From Branchinecta lynchi (lineage: Eukaryota; Arthropoda; Branchiopoda; Anostraca; Branchinectidae): a stretch of 64,000 nt of DNA. This document shows positions 45,011 through 55,608 of the stretch, piece after piece. Location of the stretch: positions 6,672,561-6,736,560 of the forward strand of contig JAKZAP010000003.1 of NCBI GenBank assembly GCA_023053575.1. The letters run 5' to 3'. Numbering within the stretch: the first letter of the stretch is position 1; each line of letters starts with the position of its first letter. The notes beneath the pieces were generated by a model. The model was given only the letters and a program-made list of their open reading frames with translations. It was not told the DNA's origin and made no database searches. The position numbers and the translations under genes were made by a program.

Positions 45011-45384
45011 CTCTTGGGTTGCTTTAGGTAGTCAGTAGACGATGAGAGGAAAATCCTTTTGTAGGTTAAATTTTGTACAATGCTTTAGCTCTGCCATATG
45101 AAGTGTAAACTTTCTCCTTTCAGTGACAACAGTAAAGAAACTTACCTTTGTGTCTTTAGCACTTGAAGTTGAACTGATTTTCTGGTTTGGTTGTCTTGTT
45201 TTATATACTTCGGCAGAATTGCCTTATCGACCTGCACCGGTGACATCACGTTGAGATCTTCTTTGGCATATGGCGTCATGTTTGTTTTCCAGCTGATTAT
45301 GTTGTTTAGACAATTTGCGAATGATAACCGCCATTTCTTAAACATTAAGAATTTCTCAGTAGCCTAAATGACGCAGGGGACGCA
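45011..45384. other. no gene seen
   Basis: Unassigned. A frame at 45142-45345 (minus) has no known domain. Confidence 0.4.
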
Positions 45385-45960
45385 CGGTCACTCATAAAAC
45401 AGTGAGTCGTGGTGTTGGTGCTATGAGCAGACTAACAAATTTACTCCCTTATCCAGCAATGCGATCTTTGTATTATTCTTTGGTTCAGTCACACCTAGAG
45501 TATGCATCTTAAATAATTTCGATCTCATTTGCCTTCGCCCGAGATTCATCAAAACAAGGCTTTCGAATTCTCAAAAAATATATCCCTGCACAAGTAAATT
45601 TTCGGAAAAGTCTGAGACAGAACCACTGTATTTTCTCCTTAACATTCTTCCAGTACAACTTTTGCTATTTGTGTAAGTGTTCATTTTTAAGTAAATTTAG
45701 ATCGCCATCTGCTTCTATCATATTTTTCTTACATGAACCTGATATCTCTAGCGCCATCACGTCAAATGTACACGAGATCTAACACTAGCCTTCGGCTCCC
45801 TAAAATTAAGTGTGAAAGATCCAGATTTTCTCTACGATATACTATACCATCTGTGTGGGAAAAATATAAAATGACGTTTCAGAATGGTTGGAAGGAAGCG
45901 CATATCAGGTCCCGACTCAAAGGACTACTGACACTTATTTAAAAAAAATTATAACAGTTA
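45385..45960 (+). pseudogene. decayed LINE ORF2 C-terminus (second type)
   Basis: Broken frames give GVGAMSRLTNLLPYPAMRSL, YYSLVQSHLEYAS, then FRILKKYIPAQV, a LNILPV motif, YTRSNTSLRLP and YTIPSVWEKY. This is the typical 'LYYSLI.P.LEY ... NILP ... Y.TR......P......S..Y..P..WN' order of LINE ORF2 tails. At least three stops or frameshifts. Confidence 0.65.
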
Positions 45961-46689
45961 TGTTTGCAATATAATTTATTATGAAATTTATTATGTAAGA
46001 ATTTGTTTATTAGAGTGTGGATGGTTAATTGAATAAATCTTTCGTGTGTGGCTGGTTTATGCTGTACGCATTCTCGCTTACGGATGTCAAATGGTTTGTC
46101 ATTTTCGTTTATTTTTCGCAAGAGGGTAGTTTTTATTTATTTATTTGGTAGATAGCAGGTCATTTTATACAGGTCAGATAAAATTTATATTATTTTTGTT
46201 AGATTTATAGGGTATGTAGTTGTTGTTATTATAGTAAAATTTATAACAATTATCGCATGTTTGAATTTTGTTCTCCACAGTGCTTGTATAATGTATTTGT
46301 ATTTTTGTGTAAAATTAAAAAACTTCAGCTTGAACTTGAGTTCTCCTTTGGTGGATTATCCAAACGCAGCACCAGACCTAAACCTTAGTACAAGAATCAG
46401 TTTTACACCAGGGCCTCGTTTTGTTGCACGCTACACTTCCATTTCTCGGCCGCTGCCGGGTTTATTATTTCTACTTTCGTTTTTGCACTGCAATGCTTCC
46501 GAGGAAGACGGCAGCGCTTTTCGAGAATACCCGGACTTGCTTTACCTTGGCTATAACGACCAAGTCCGTGCGCATTTTTTGCAGAAGCAAAGAAGTGCTG
46601 CAGCAGTGAGCGCTATTGCAGAAGGCTTAGATTAAGACCAAACTTTAAGTTAGCCGAGAGGGTCCCAGCTTAAGCTTGGAGCCCAAAAG
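45961..46689. other. no confident gene; one 124-codon frame
   Basis: AT-rich sequence, then a frame at 46261-46635 (plus) with no domain I recognise and an overlapping open frame at 46421-46609. 'tctccacag' at about 46271 could be an acceptor, but no matching exon is seen. Probably non-coding. Confidence 0.35.
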
Positions 46690-46930
46690 AAGCAGAAAAT
46701 TAGCACTGGAGAGGCATCCAACCTCGAACTTATATAACCTAGAACTTGTCCTGAGAATACTACAAGGAAACTACTGTACAGTCCTAAGTTTACCCTATGT
46801 CATTCAGGGTGTCTTTCTTGACTGGTAGGACCTTGTTTAGGACTGCACTTATCTTTCCTGTTCACTTTTTTAGGCCAAGTCTGAGGTTAAAAGAATTTGA
46901 GGTTGGATTCCTCTCCTGTACTTCTCAACA
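46690..46930. mobile_element. foldback sequence with ~100-bp arms
   Basis: 46690-46790 and 46830-46930 are imperfect inverted copies (left 'ggagaggcatccaacctcga', right 'gaggttggattcctctcc'; both contain 'cagtcctaa' toward the centre). No target duplication identified. MITE-like. Confidence 0.5.
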
Positions 46931-48027
46931 AAACTACTTCTGTTGCTTTATATGATGATCATTATTATTAAAACGATGTTCGACGGAAACTTGGCTCCAG
47001 AGGCGTTACTAGCCAAAATGTTTGGGGGGGGCGACGCATTTACCGACTGGCTGGTATATTTACCGACGTTTTCTGCAGAAAAAACGACGGTTTTCTCCCA
47101 GTCGTGGCGCCCTGCTTGGCTCATCCCCTACAATGCAGAAAATGCTTATCTGACGACGAAACCCTACAACACATTCCAGTGCAGAAATATCAGGCCGACG
47201 ATGTCACAGCTCAAGATGCTGTGCTACGAATTTAAGATTCTCATCTCCGTCCCCTTGACTATATTCTTTGTGCCACGTAGTTTCATAATTGTTAGTAGAG
47301 TCTATTTAGAGTCATGTGATTCTGAAAAGTTACGAACAGCTTTGTAGTGCTAACTAGGTTCTATGAGACTACTTTGCCAGTTTGTTTGTCATCACAGTGT
47401 CGATGGACCACGACTGAAAGGATAAAGTTCAAGTGGTTGCAAAGTCAATATATTTTTTAAACCCCTTCTTCCAAAGCTCTATTTGATGTTTCCACACAGG
47501 GCGATGTCTCTTGATCAGGTGATCAAAGAATTTGTCGTCAGTTTTCTTAAAGTTTATCCGAAAAGGGCTGACACAGGACAATCTAGTTTCCCATCACTTA
47601 TTCACTTAAATAAGCTTGAAAACCAGTGGTTTCCCTGTCAGATTTGTTGTACCTTCACGCGCTTTTACCTGTGATGTGTGCTTGATGAAGAGATTTTCTA
47701 GTTCAGGGACCAAGCACTCTTCACCAAATTCACCACTGGCCACTGGAAAGCGGTGTCACAGTGGAATTCATTTGGGACAGCCGTAGATATTATGAACGTT
47801 ACTACTGGAGCAGATAGTGGAAAATCAGAAAATCTCTTCGCAGAATCCAAATAATTCAGTTCAGTCAGTTGGATGATACAAAAATAAGTTGTATTTTCAG
47901 TAAAACTTTAAGAAAAAATAAATCTTCTTGGGATATTATATTTTAAGAGTTTCAAGGGGATGACAACTTCAGTGCTAAACGATATCGATGAAACATAGTT
48001 GCTCCAACACGTCACGTTGCCCAGAAA
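46931..48027. other. no gene seen
   Basis: Unassigned sequence. Frames at 46943-47347 and 47483-47674 (plus) carry no recognisable domain. Confidence 0.4.
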
Positions 48028-48535
48028 TGCCCCGTTGATTCGCCCAACCGCTGATTCACCCACCCGTCGATTCACCTACCCGTCGATTCCCTGGGTCGCC
48101 GTCACTACCCCCACCCGTCGATTCACCCACCCGTCAATACGCCCAATCTAAAAATCCGTCGATTCAGCCAACCGTCGATTCAGCCAACCGTCGATTCGTC
48201 CACCGTCGATTCGCCCAACCGCTGATTCGCCCACCCGCTGATTCACCCACCCGTCAGTTCGCCCACCCGTCGATTCGCCCAACGTCGATTCACCTAACGT
48301 TTGCTTGAGCGTCGATTCACCCAATTCTATGATCGGTCGATTCGCCCACCCGTCATAAGACCCAAAAAAACGTCACAACTCCCACTTTTTCCGAAAGTTC
48401 GCCTACAAGTCACAAGTCCCAAAAAATCCGTCGATTCGCCCAACAAATCCGTCACAACCCCCACTTTTTCAGAAAGTTCTCCTACCGTCACAAGACCTAA
48501 AATATCCGTCGATCCGCCCAATTTTCAAAACCGAC
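48028..48535 (+). repeat. 16-bp satellite CGTCGATTCGCCCACC, block A
   Basis: Tandem units of 15-16 bp with variants (CGCTGATTC, CGTCAATTC), plus interspersed 'cataagacccaaaaaa' and 'cccccactttttccgaaagt' segments. Further blocks: 54935-55160 (minus), 55170-55484 and 59651-60010 (plus). No CRISPR-type spacers. Confidence 0.85.
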
Positions 48536-49199
48536 ATTTGATCCAGCGCGGCTCTTTTCATGAAGAAGGTAGAAGTCACAGGGGAGTAATTAAGAAGGAT
48601 ACGATACCGTCCGATGTAAATAAGGGTGAAAACTAGTCAATTTTGCTTGAGCAAGAATGATGAGAAGCATGATATAAGACCTCGGTGCGGATAAGAGAGA
48701 GGAAATGGAGGACGAATGAGCTACCATATTTTTCGGTACAATATGTACCGAAAGCGGTAAGCCACATATTGCGAGTATCTGATCGGTTAAAGGAAATTAC
48801 AATGACACACGATCATTCAATTCTCAATAGAGTGAAATTTGATTGGTGCTCCCCTATACCTTTGGTCGGCAGACATGATCCAATTTTGGCCTAACCTTTG
48901 CTCGGCAGCAATACTAAAGGTTCCGACGGGAAATAATTATTAAAGCTGGTATACTGAAGCTCAAGGGATATACTGATCCACGTTATGCTTCCTTATACAT
49001 GACCTTTGTCGGATGAATCGGAAAACGATTGCAGTAATTAGTCGGTAACTTTACAAGCTTCCACAGAACAGATGGCGGACGACAATTATAAGTCAACCTT
49101 TTCACTCAATTTTTTACCGGATTTCTTTTGTTACTCCAGTTGTTCCGGGCTGTGCCTTATTTTAGCTGAATCGGTCCAGCAGGAAAAATGAGACTGACA

Positions 49200-49290
49200 C
49201 TCATAATGACCACGATCACAATGTCCACGATTCAAAATGCCTACGACCCATAATACAATCGATTCAGAATGCCCACGAGTGTACAGTTTG
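49200..49290 (+). repeat. short ~16-bp array 'ccacgattcaaaatgc'
   Basis: Five to six degenerate units. The mirror arm has the same array at about 63475-63560, so it predates the duplication of element F. Confidence 0.6.
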
Positions 49291-49429
49291 AGATGTTCAG
49301 GCAGTAGTAAATTGGAGCTAGTGATGAATTTGAAACGAGAGGAGCGGACCGAGTATCAGGATGGGAATAATCGTCCATTGAAACTGTTCAACTGTTCAAT
49401 TACAATGTAATTTGAAAATAACAAGACCC

Positions 49430-50490
49430 AAGGTTTCGATGGGATCCCAAAAATCTAATATTTGATCCAGACAATTGGGTCTTGTCTTCGCCAGATCTAG
49501 TCTTCGCCAGGCTAATCATCAGAGAAAAACAAGTTCAGATATACCTCTATAAGCCATATCTATTTTGACGACGCTGACTGAAACTTCGCGTTTTACTTCT
49601 GCCAAATTTACGGTTTCGGCAATTGTCCAGCAAAAAGAGAAAATTCGGAAACGAATTCAGCGTGTATCTTTATCTCTATAAAGGACATCTAATCAACTTC
49701 AAATAAAACTTTAACTTAGTAAACAATGATTGTCATATACAGAATCAGCGTCTCTTCTTAGCGCTTAATCTGTCATCTAATCAGCTTAAGTGTTCAGCAT
49801 GTCTTCTTACCCCTAAATCGAACATTTAATCAACTTCAGATGAACGATATTTCGGCCCTTCTTGGCAAGGGTCCTCGTCAGGCTGTCAATCTTCTGGGTA
49901 AACGTCGGGGAAGGAAACCAAAAAGTTAACCCATCAGGTTGACAGCCTGACGAGGACCCTTGCCAAAGAACGGCCGAAATTTCTTTTTTGACGGTGCCAA
50001 ACGGATAAGTCACCTACATTTTATTCGAGCTATATCGCTGATGAAGAACCGTAGCTGACGTATATCCGCTGAAAACATTGTTTGAATATATGTTTCAAAG
50101 TCAGCTTGGGCTCAAAGAATATTTTTCTTCAGAGAAAACTTTTACTCTTGCCCAAGTTTCCGGTTTTTGCCGGATTCCGGGGGAAATACTTGTCCGGCGA
50201 GAAAATGGTTTTCACCCTCCTGTTCAGCATGTCTTTTTACCCCATAACTGACTATCACATTAGCTGTTTAAAAATATTTTGTTTGTCCCTTAATTTGAAC
50301 CCCCTCCCCCACTCCCAAATATAGGACTACAAAGCTAATTTACGAACTTGACCTTACCCTTGACCCAAAGAATCCTTACACCAACTTTCATAAAAATAAT
50401 TCCCTTCGAGAGTTATCGTACTCGCAGACAAACAGACAGACGGACAACTTTTGCGATGTCAAAGGTCACTTACGTTTCGGGATTCCAAAA
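49430..50490 (+). mobile_element. GGGATCCC-bounded element in left arm, with an extra repeat P foldback
   Basis: It starts GGTTTCGATGGGATCCCAAA and ends 'cttacgtttcgggattccaa'. The right arm (62905-63325, minus) has the same element but without 49473-50118. That extra part contains tandem units and two repeat-P cores (49851-49890 minus and 49936-49972 plus: CTGACGA, hairpin, CGAAA). Confidence 0.6.
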
Positions 50491-51096
50491 ACGAAACACC
50501 AACAGCGATCTCAAAACTGTTATTTTTAACAATTCTTACTTTCAGGGTGCAAGGTTTAGATTGCCTAGTTGCACTGTATGTACTGAAAACAATTTTAAAA
50601 GGCATTTCTTCGTACTTTCACGCGAATCATTCTAGTTTAATGAACGATAAAATAATCCTTTCACAATGTTCCGTAGTAATCCTGTCCCTTGTAATCTCGC
50701 TGTCCGTTGTCCCGGGCCATTCTGACCTCCTCTACCGACAGTTAGTCGTCGGACTTTCAACCAGGACGATAAGCCTTCCCTGAGAGCATTTTAAATGTTG
50801 AAATCTTGGACAGTTAACATTTTTAACTATTTTAATTTCAGGGTATACACCCTGAATTATGGCATTTTGAGTCGTTAGCAAAAAAAATCGTGGTGATTTT
50901 GGGAACCACCCGAAAAACGTGTAGGATATCCCCATTTTTGTTTGTTTGGGATTTTCGTGCCCGTATCTCGGCAATCGATTTTGATTTATTTATTTTTTTC
51001 GTGTGCGCTTGAGCTCTGGTCTCAGCAGGGGAAAGTGATAACGATAGATTTTTTTTGCAAATAAAGATAACCTTGAAATAAAAACTTTTACAAGCC
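50491..51096. other. element F interior; no gene
   Basis: Matches 62320-62905 on the opposite strand. Short frames are not preserved as proteins between the arms. Confidence 0.5.
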
Positions 51097-52826
51097 GAAT
51101 TACGCCGTCATAATAATATTTTAATTGAAAATGCTTCTAATGATATTGACCATAATCGAATGAAACTTTGGAAGGCTCTCCGACGTACTAAACGATTAAA
51201 TCAACAAGACAGTAAAAATGGCCCGTCCCCGCAGGACTGGGAACAACATTACGGAGTTCTTGCAGCGTCGCACGATCTTCCCGATGATTTAGAGAAAATT
51301 GCTTATTCTTTAAATAATGATACCATTGATTTCTCTATAGATGGTGATGATCTAAACAAAGCAGTTAAAAAACTAAAAACGCAATCGTCAATGGATCATG
51401 ATGGAATATTTTCCAATCATATTAAATTTGCACCTCCGAGTTTCTTCCTGACAGTCCAGTGTTTTTTTAATTTGATGTTGGTGGTTGGTTGTGTTCCATC
51501 TCCTTTCCAACTTGGTACTATCACACCTATTCCCAAAACTGGAAAGCGAAATCTACTTTTATGTGATTCTTACCGCCCAATCACCCGTGGATCAATCTTT
51601 GGTAAATTGTTTGAATTAAGTATAAAACGTCTCTTTGATAACCTTGATGTTGGTGAAAATCAAGTTGGGTTTAAGAAAGGTATGGGTTGTGATCACGCCC
51701 ATGCTGCGTTTTCAAAAATAATACTTGAATCTAGAAATAAAAATGAAACTTTATACGCTCTTTTAATTGACATAAAAGGTGCGTTTGATAACTTATCACA
51801 CGCTTCAGCAATTCTTGCCCTACTTTCAAGGGGCATTCCACTTACTATTTGTCGTGTTTTGCGTTCTTGGTATAGCCGGCTGTCGGTTAGGGTATCTGTG
51901 GGTTCTCTTCTATTTTCTTCTTATTTGCCAGTGGGCAGAGGGGTGAGACAAGGTGGTATCCTGTCTCCTTATATATTTAATGTTAGTCTAGCAGAGTGTC
52001 TCCGGTCAATCCGAATATCACTGATTTCAGCTCTCCGAGATGTTTCTTACCTAGCTTATGCTGACGACATAATTCTACTGAGTAAATCCAAAGCTGCGTT
52101 GGTTGAGAATTTTAACCGTCTTGCCATTTCTTTGTCAGCAAAGGGCCTTTCCGTTAGTGCTGATAAATGCCAGTTTTTTGTTGTTAATAGTACCGTAGAT
52201 GGAAGTGATTGTCTTGATTGTGGTAATGGGATTAGGTTCTCAGCATGTGATATAGTGACATATTTAGGGATCCCATATGCATCGTCTGCCAAGGTTTCTC
52301 AAACTATAATTGTTAATCATATCCAAGACAGAATTCGTAAGGCATTTGGCCTCCTAATTCGTTTTCGTGGGCGATACAGAAAGGATATTCTTGGGTCCTT
52401 ATTTACTGCCGTGGCTTTACCTCACGTACTTTTTGCTGCAACAATTACAGAAAATTTTCGAATTCGCGACATTTCTGCGATAAAAATATCATATTTTAAA
52501 TTTTGTAAATTTCTACTTGGGTTCCCAATTTCTTTTAGTAATTCGCAGTTAGTTTCAGATTTTAAAATAAAGGACCCGGTTTTAATCTTGAAGAAAAAGA
52601 TGACAAATTTTTACAAAAAAGCAGCGGAAGCCCTCCTAACCCACAACCTGTACCCATTTTTTAAGAAGTGATTAGTGCGATACGTAAGTAATTATAAATT
52701 AGTTGTTGAAGTGTATTTTGTATATTATTTCACAGTATTTTATTGAAAGGAGTTTAGTTGATTTAGGAATGATTTTGTTTTACAATTTATAAGTTGTACT
52801 CCTCAATATTGAGGGAAATAAATGAA

Positions 52827-52857
<31 letters not shown>

Positions 52858-52860
52858 ATA
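51097..52860 (+). mobile_element. 5'-truncated LINE inserted in the left arm
   Basis: The segment between 'aacttttacaag' and 'ttactaaccgttttt' is absent from the mirror arm, which reads 'ttttacaagacattactta' (complement of about 62290-62320). The 3' end carries an (AAAT)n tail (about 52815-52858) after 'gagggaaataaatg'. This is a typical target-primed insertion with 5' truncation, later than the arm duplication. Confidence 0.75.
51160..52671 (+). CDS. LINE reverse transcriptase, 5'-truncated but open (503 aa)
   Basis: RT domain of a non-LTR retrotransposon. In order: GTITPIPKTGKRNLLLCDSY with YRPITRGSIFGKLFE, QVGFKKGMGCDHA, LYALLIDIKGAFDNLSH (first catalytic Asp), GVRQGGILSPYIFNV, the YADD box at residues 300-303, and VTYLGIPY. 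A thumb/C-terminal region follows, and the stop is at 52669-52671. The frame is already open upstream of the ATG (from about 51097), so the ATG is internal to a longer ORF2. The endonuclease half is missing, so it cannot retrotranspose alone. No stops within 503 codons suggests recent insertion. It differs from the LINE at 55485-59650 (FADD box, TTCA-type tail). Confidence 0.85.
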   Translation: MKLWKALRRTKRLNQQDSKNGPSPQDWEQHYGVLAASHDLPDDLEKIAYSLNNDTIDFSIDGDDLNKAVKKLKTQSSMDHDGIFSNHIKFAPPSFFLTVQCFFNLMLVVGCVPSPFQLGTITPIPKTGKRNLLLCDSYRPITRGSIFGKLFELSIKRLFDNLDVGENQVGFKKGMGCDHAHAAFSKIILESRNKNETLYALLIDIKGAFDNLSHASAILALLSRGIPLTICRVLRSWYSRLSVRVSVGSLLFSSYLPVGRGVRQGGILSPYIFNVSLAECLRSIRISLISALRDVSYLAYADDIILLSKSKAALVENFNRLAISLSAKGLSVSADKCQFFVVNSTVDGSDCLDCGNGIRFSACDIVTYLGIPYASSAKVSQTIIVNHIQDRIRKAFGLLIRFRGRYRKDILGSLFTAVALPHVLFAATITENFRIRDISAIKISYFKFCKFLLGFPISFSNSQLVSDFKIKDPVLILKKKMTNFYKKAAEALLTHNLYPFFKK

Positions 52861-52969
52861 TTACTAACCGTTTTTCAACGGCACGAAACTAGGTGTGTTA
52901 ATTATTGAGCCTGATACTTGGCCTTTAGACAAAGTTTTAATCAAATTTGACGGTTCAAACCGGATAAAG

Positions 52970-54560
52970 TAAGAAAACAAGAGCTGTAAGCTCATATGGC
53001 ACTTGTACCTGTATATAGTAGGTAAGGGCTCTGTCAGATTGATCGGATCCCTTATATGCCTGCCAAGTTTCGTCTTGAAAAACGCAATCTCAGGAATTCA
53101 GGAAGGTCCCCCTCCACCCACCCACCCCCCTCCAAGTTTCCGGATCCAGTTTAATTATGCAAACGATTTATCTAGAATAAATGTTTGTTCTTCCCATCAA
53201 GTTTAACTCCGATCCCTCCATTCTAACCGTTTCTTGAGATTTTGGATAACCCTCCCAACTCCCCATTGCTGTTGAACCCGCTGTCATAAGTTGAGATGAA
53301 TCATTTGATAAAAATTACTTTTCGACTTCGCAGTTAACATGCGCACTTTAAGGGAGCCGGAACTTCATTTGTAAGCAAAACCTTTTAGGCAAAAAGTAAA
53401 TGGGCTCATGGTGATTATGAAAACGTATATTTTGCTTAAAAGTATTTTTCTTACTGTGCGGTCGAGATCGATACTTTAAGGAATAGTCGGATTTGGAAAT
53501 CTCGGATCTTGTCAAATATCTAATATTCCAGCCAAGTTGTATCTTCCTAGCACAGCTGGAAGTACCTTAACTAGTGATCACCGGAATTCCGCCCCCCCCT
53601 CAAACTCCCCCCACAGTCGCCGGAGCCAATCCAGTTCTGAAAAAGATTTATCGAGAGCATCTGTTTGTTGTTCCCACGAAGTTTCATCCTATCTCTCCAG
53701 AATCAGCCAGTCACGTATTTTCCAGTCTCCCCCCCCCCCCCGACTGTCGGTTCCGGTCTGGAGATGAAAGAGATCACCAGAGACATGTCAAATCCGACGT
53801 TCCGTTCAGTCAAATCCGACCATCCGTTCCAAAGTTACGCATAACTCAATATTCCAGATTCCACCTCCCTCCCCACCCCACCCCAGATGGTCGGATCGAG
53901 ACATTGTTTCCAAGTTAGATTGGTCGGGCCCCTGAAATGCCTCCCAAGTTTCGTCGAGAAAATCCCCAAAACTGACATCACCAGAATTCAGGGAATCTCC
54001 TCTCCAACCCCCCCCCCCCCCAAGGGTCCGGATCCAGTCCAATTGTGTTGGTCTTCCCAGCAAATTTCACTCCGATCCCTCCATTTCAACCGTTTCTCGA
54101 GATTTCCGCCCCCCCCCCCCCCCACAACTTCCCTATAGCTACCGAATCCGGTCTCGACTTCAGATGGGGCATCAGAGATACGTTCTTTGTTCAGTTTTCA
54201 AGTTTCATTCCAATCCGATCACCCGTTCAAAAGTTACGCACTACTCAATTTTCCAGATTGTCCCGCCCTCAACTCCCCCCCGATGGTCGGATCAGGAACT
54301 GATTATTTCCAAGTTAGTTTGGTCGGGTCCCTGATATGCCTGCCAATTTTCATCGCCTTAGCACATCTGGAAGTACCCTAACTCGAAAAAGTGTGACAAA
54401 CTGCCCTAAATTTTCAAGATTCCTCCGCCCTTTACTCCCCCGCAGATAGTGGGATCAAGAAACTGATTATTTCCAGGTTTGTTTGGTCAGTTCCCTGATA
54501 TGCCTGCCAAGTTTCATCGTCCTAGCGCATCTGGAAGTTCCCTTACTCGAAAAAGTGATT
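52970..54560 (+). repeat. C-tract repeat C in the left arm
   Basis: It starts 'aaacaagagctgtaagctca' and ends near 'ggaagttcccttactcgaaa'. Sub-repeats with C-tracts are at 53739, 54008 and 54109. Its mirror copy is 60430-62200 (minus), showing that repeat C was present before element F was duplicated. Confidence 0.6.
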
Positions 54561-54923
54561 GATAAATAGAATATAAATAGATTGATAAATAGATAAATGG
54601 ATTGAGAAGAAACTAATAAGCTCGTTTGTAGGGGAAGTTTGGGAAAGACATCCGTAAGAAGTGCTTACACTCTACTGAGACTTGATTGATCTTGCGGCAT
54701 CATAATTTTCTTTGACAAACCACATAATCGCAATATGTAGCCCACCTCGTTCTTTAAACTTGTTTTACTCTTGCATTCATCCTCTTTTTTCTTCCTTCAT
54801 TGTCAGCACCGAGGTCTGACGTCATGCTTCTGATCGATCTGGCTCAAGGTTTATGTTTACTGACTAGTTTTAACCCACATTTACATTGGACGGTATCGTA
54901 ACCTTCTTAATTACTTAATTACG

Positions 54924-55484
54924 CTTCACGAAACCGAGGTTGGGCGAATCGACGGTAGGCGAATTGACGGGTGGGTGAATCGACGGTTGGATGAATCAAC
55001 GGTTGGTCGAATCAGCGGTTGGGCGAATCAGCGGGTGGGCGAATCGACGGATATTTTGGGTCTTGTGACGGTTAGGCGAACTGTCGGAAAAAGTGGAGGA
55101 TGTGACGTATATTTTGGGCATAATGACGGTTGGGCGAATCGACGGGTGGGCGAATAGACGGGTCCCCGATTCCCTACCCGTCGATTCGCCCACCGTCAAT
55201 TCGACCAACCTCATTTTTTGAAGCGTCGATTCACCCACTTCTAAAACCCGTCGATTCGCTCCAAACGTCAATTCGACCACCCGTCATAAGACCCCAAAAA
55301 AACGTCACAACCCCCACTTCTTACGACTGCTCGCTTAGCCGGGGACCCGTCTATTCACCCACCCGTCGATTCGCCCAACCGTCATTATGCCCAAAATATA
55401 CGTCACATCCCCCACTTTTTCCGACAGTTCGCCTAACCGTCACAAGACCCAAAATATCCGTCGATTCGCCCACCCGCTGATTCG
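54924..55484. repeat. satellite palindrome at the junction of the two F copies
   Basis: 55022-55168 and 55342-55484 are inverted copies with about one difference in 145 bp, separated by roughly 170 bp. The arm similarity continues outward as 54924-55045 against 59651-59760, across the LINE insertion. The axis is near 55165-55255. Confidence 0.75.
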
Positions 55485-55608
55485 TGCTAGCTCTCGTTCA
55501 ATCAAGGTGCTGTGCGAAAACCAGTTCGAAATTTGGATACTATATGATGCATGAACATTTAACTTGAATCGTTGAGTATTGCACGTATTTGATTATTGAC
55601 TTTTGATA

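Larger units (their letters stand above)
48028..55165 (+). mobile_element. large foldback-like element F, left copy (~7.1 kb with a LINE insertion)
   Basis: Both ends carry the same module in inverted orientation: a 16-bp satellite (48028-48535 plus; 54935-55165 minus) followed inward by 'gtaattaagaaggatacgat...ggtgaaaactagtc' (48580-48690 against the complement at 54790-54930). Between the ends are unique DNA (48790-49430), a GGGATCCC element (49430-50490), 50500-51090, a LINE (51097-52860) and repeat C (52970-54560). Long tandem-repeat-bearing inverted ends are the hallmark of Foldback/Galileo-type elements (family knowledge). No transposase is visible, so it is non-autonomous or unassigned. 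Confidence 0.6.

Noticed and set aside
46261..46635. 124-codon plus frame as a gene
   Set aside because: No domain, a competing frame over the same bases, and no supporting splice partner. Left as unassigned.
48028..48535. Possible CRISPR array
   Set aside because: Units are directly adjacent with no unique spacers, in a eukaryotic context. It is a 16-bp satellite.
55603..55608. Upstream TTG as ORF1 start
   Set aside because: A standard ATG follows two codons later at 55609. A GTG at 56729 for ORF2 was likewise rejected in favour of the ATG at 56738.
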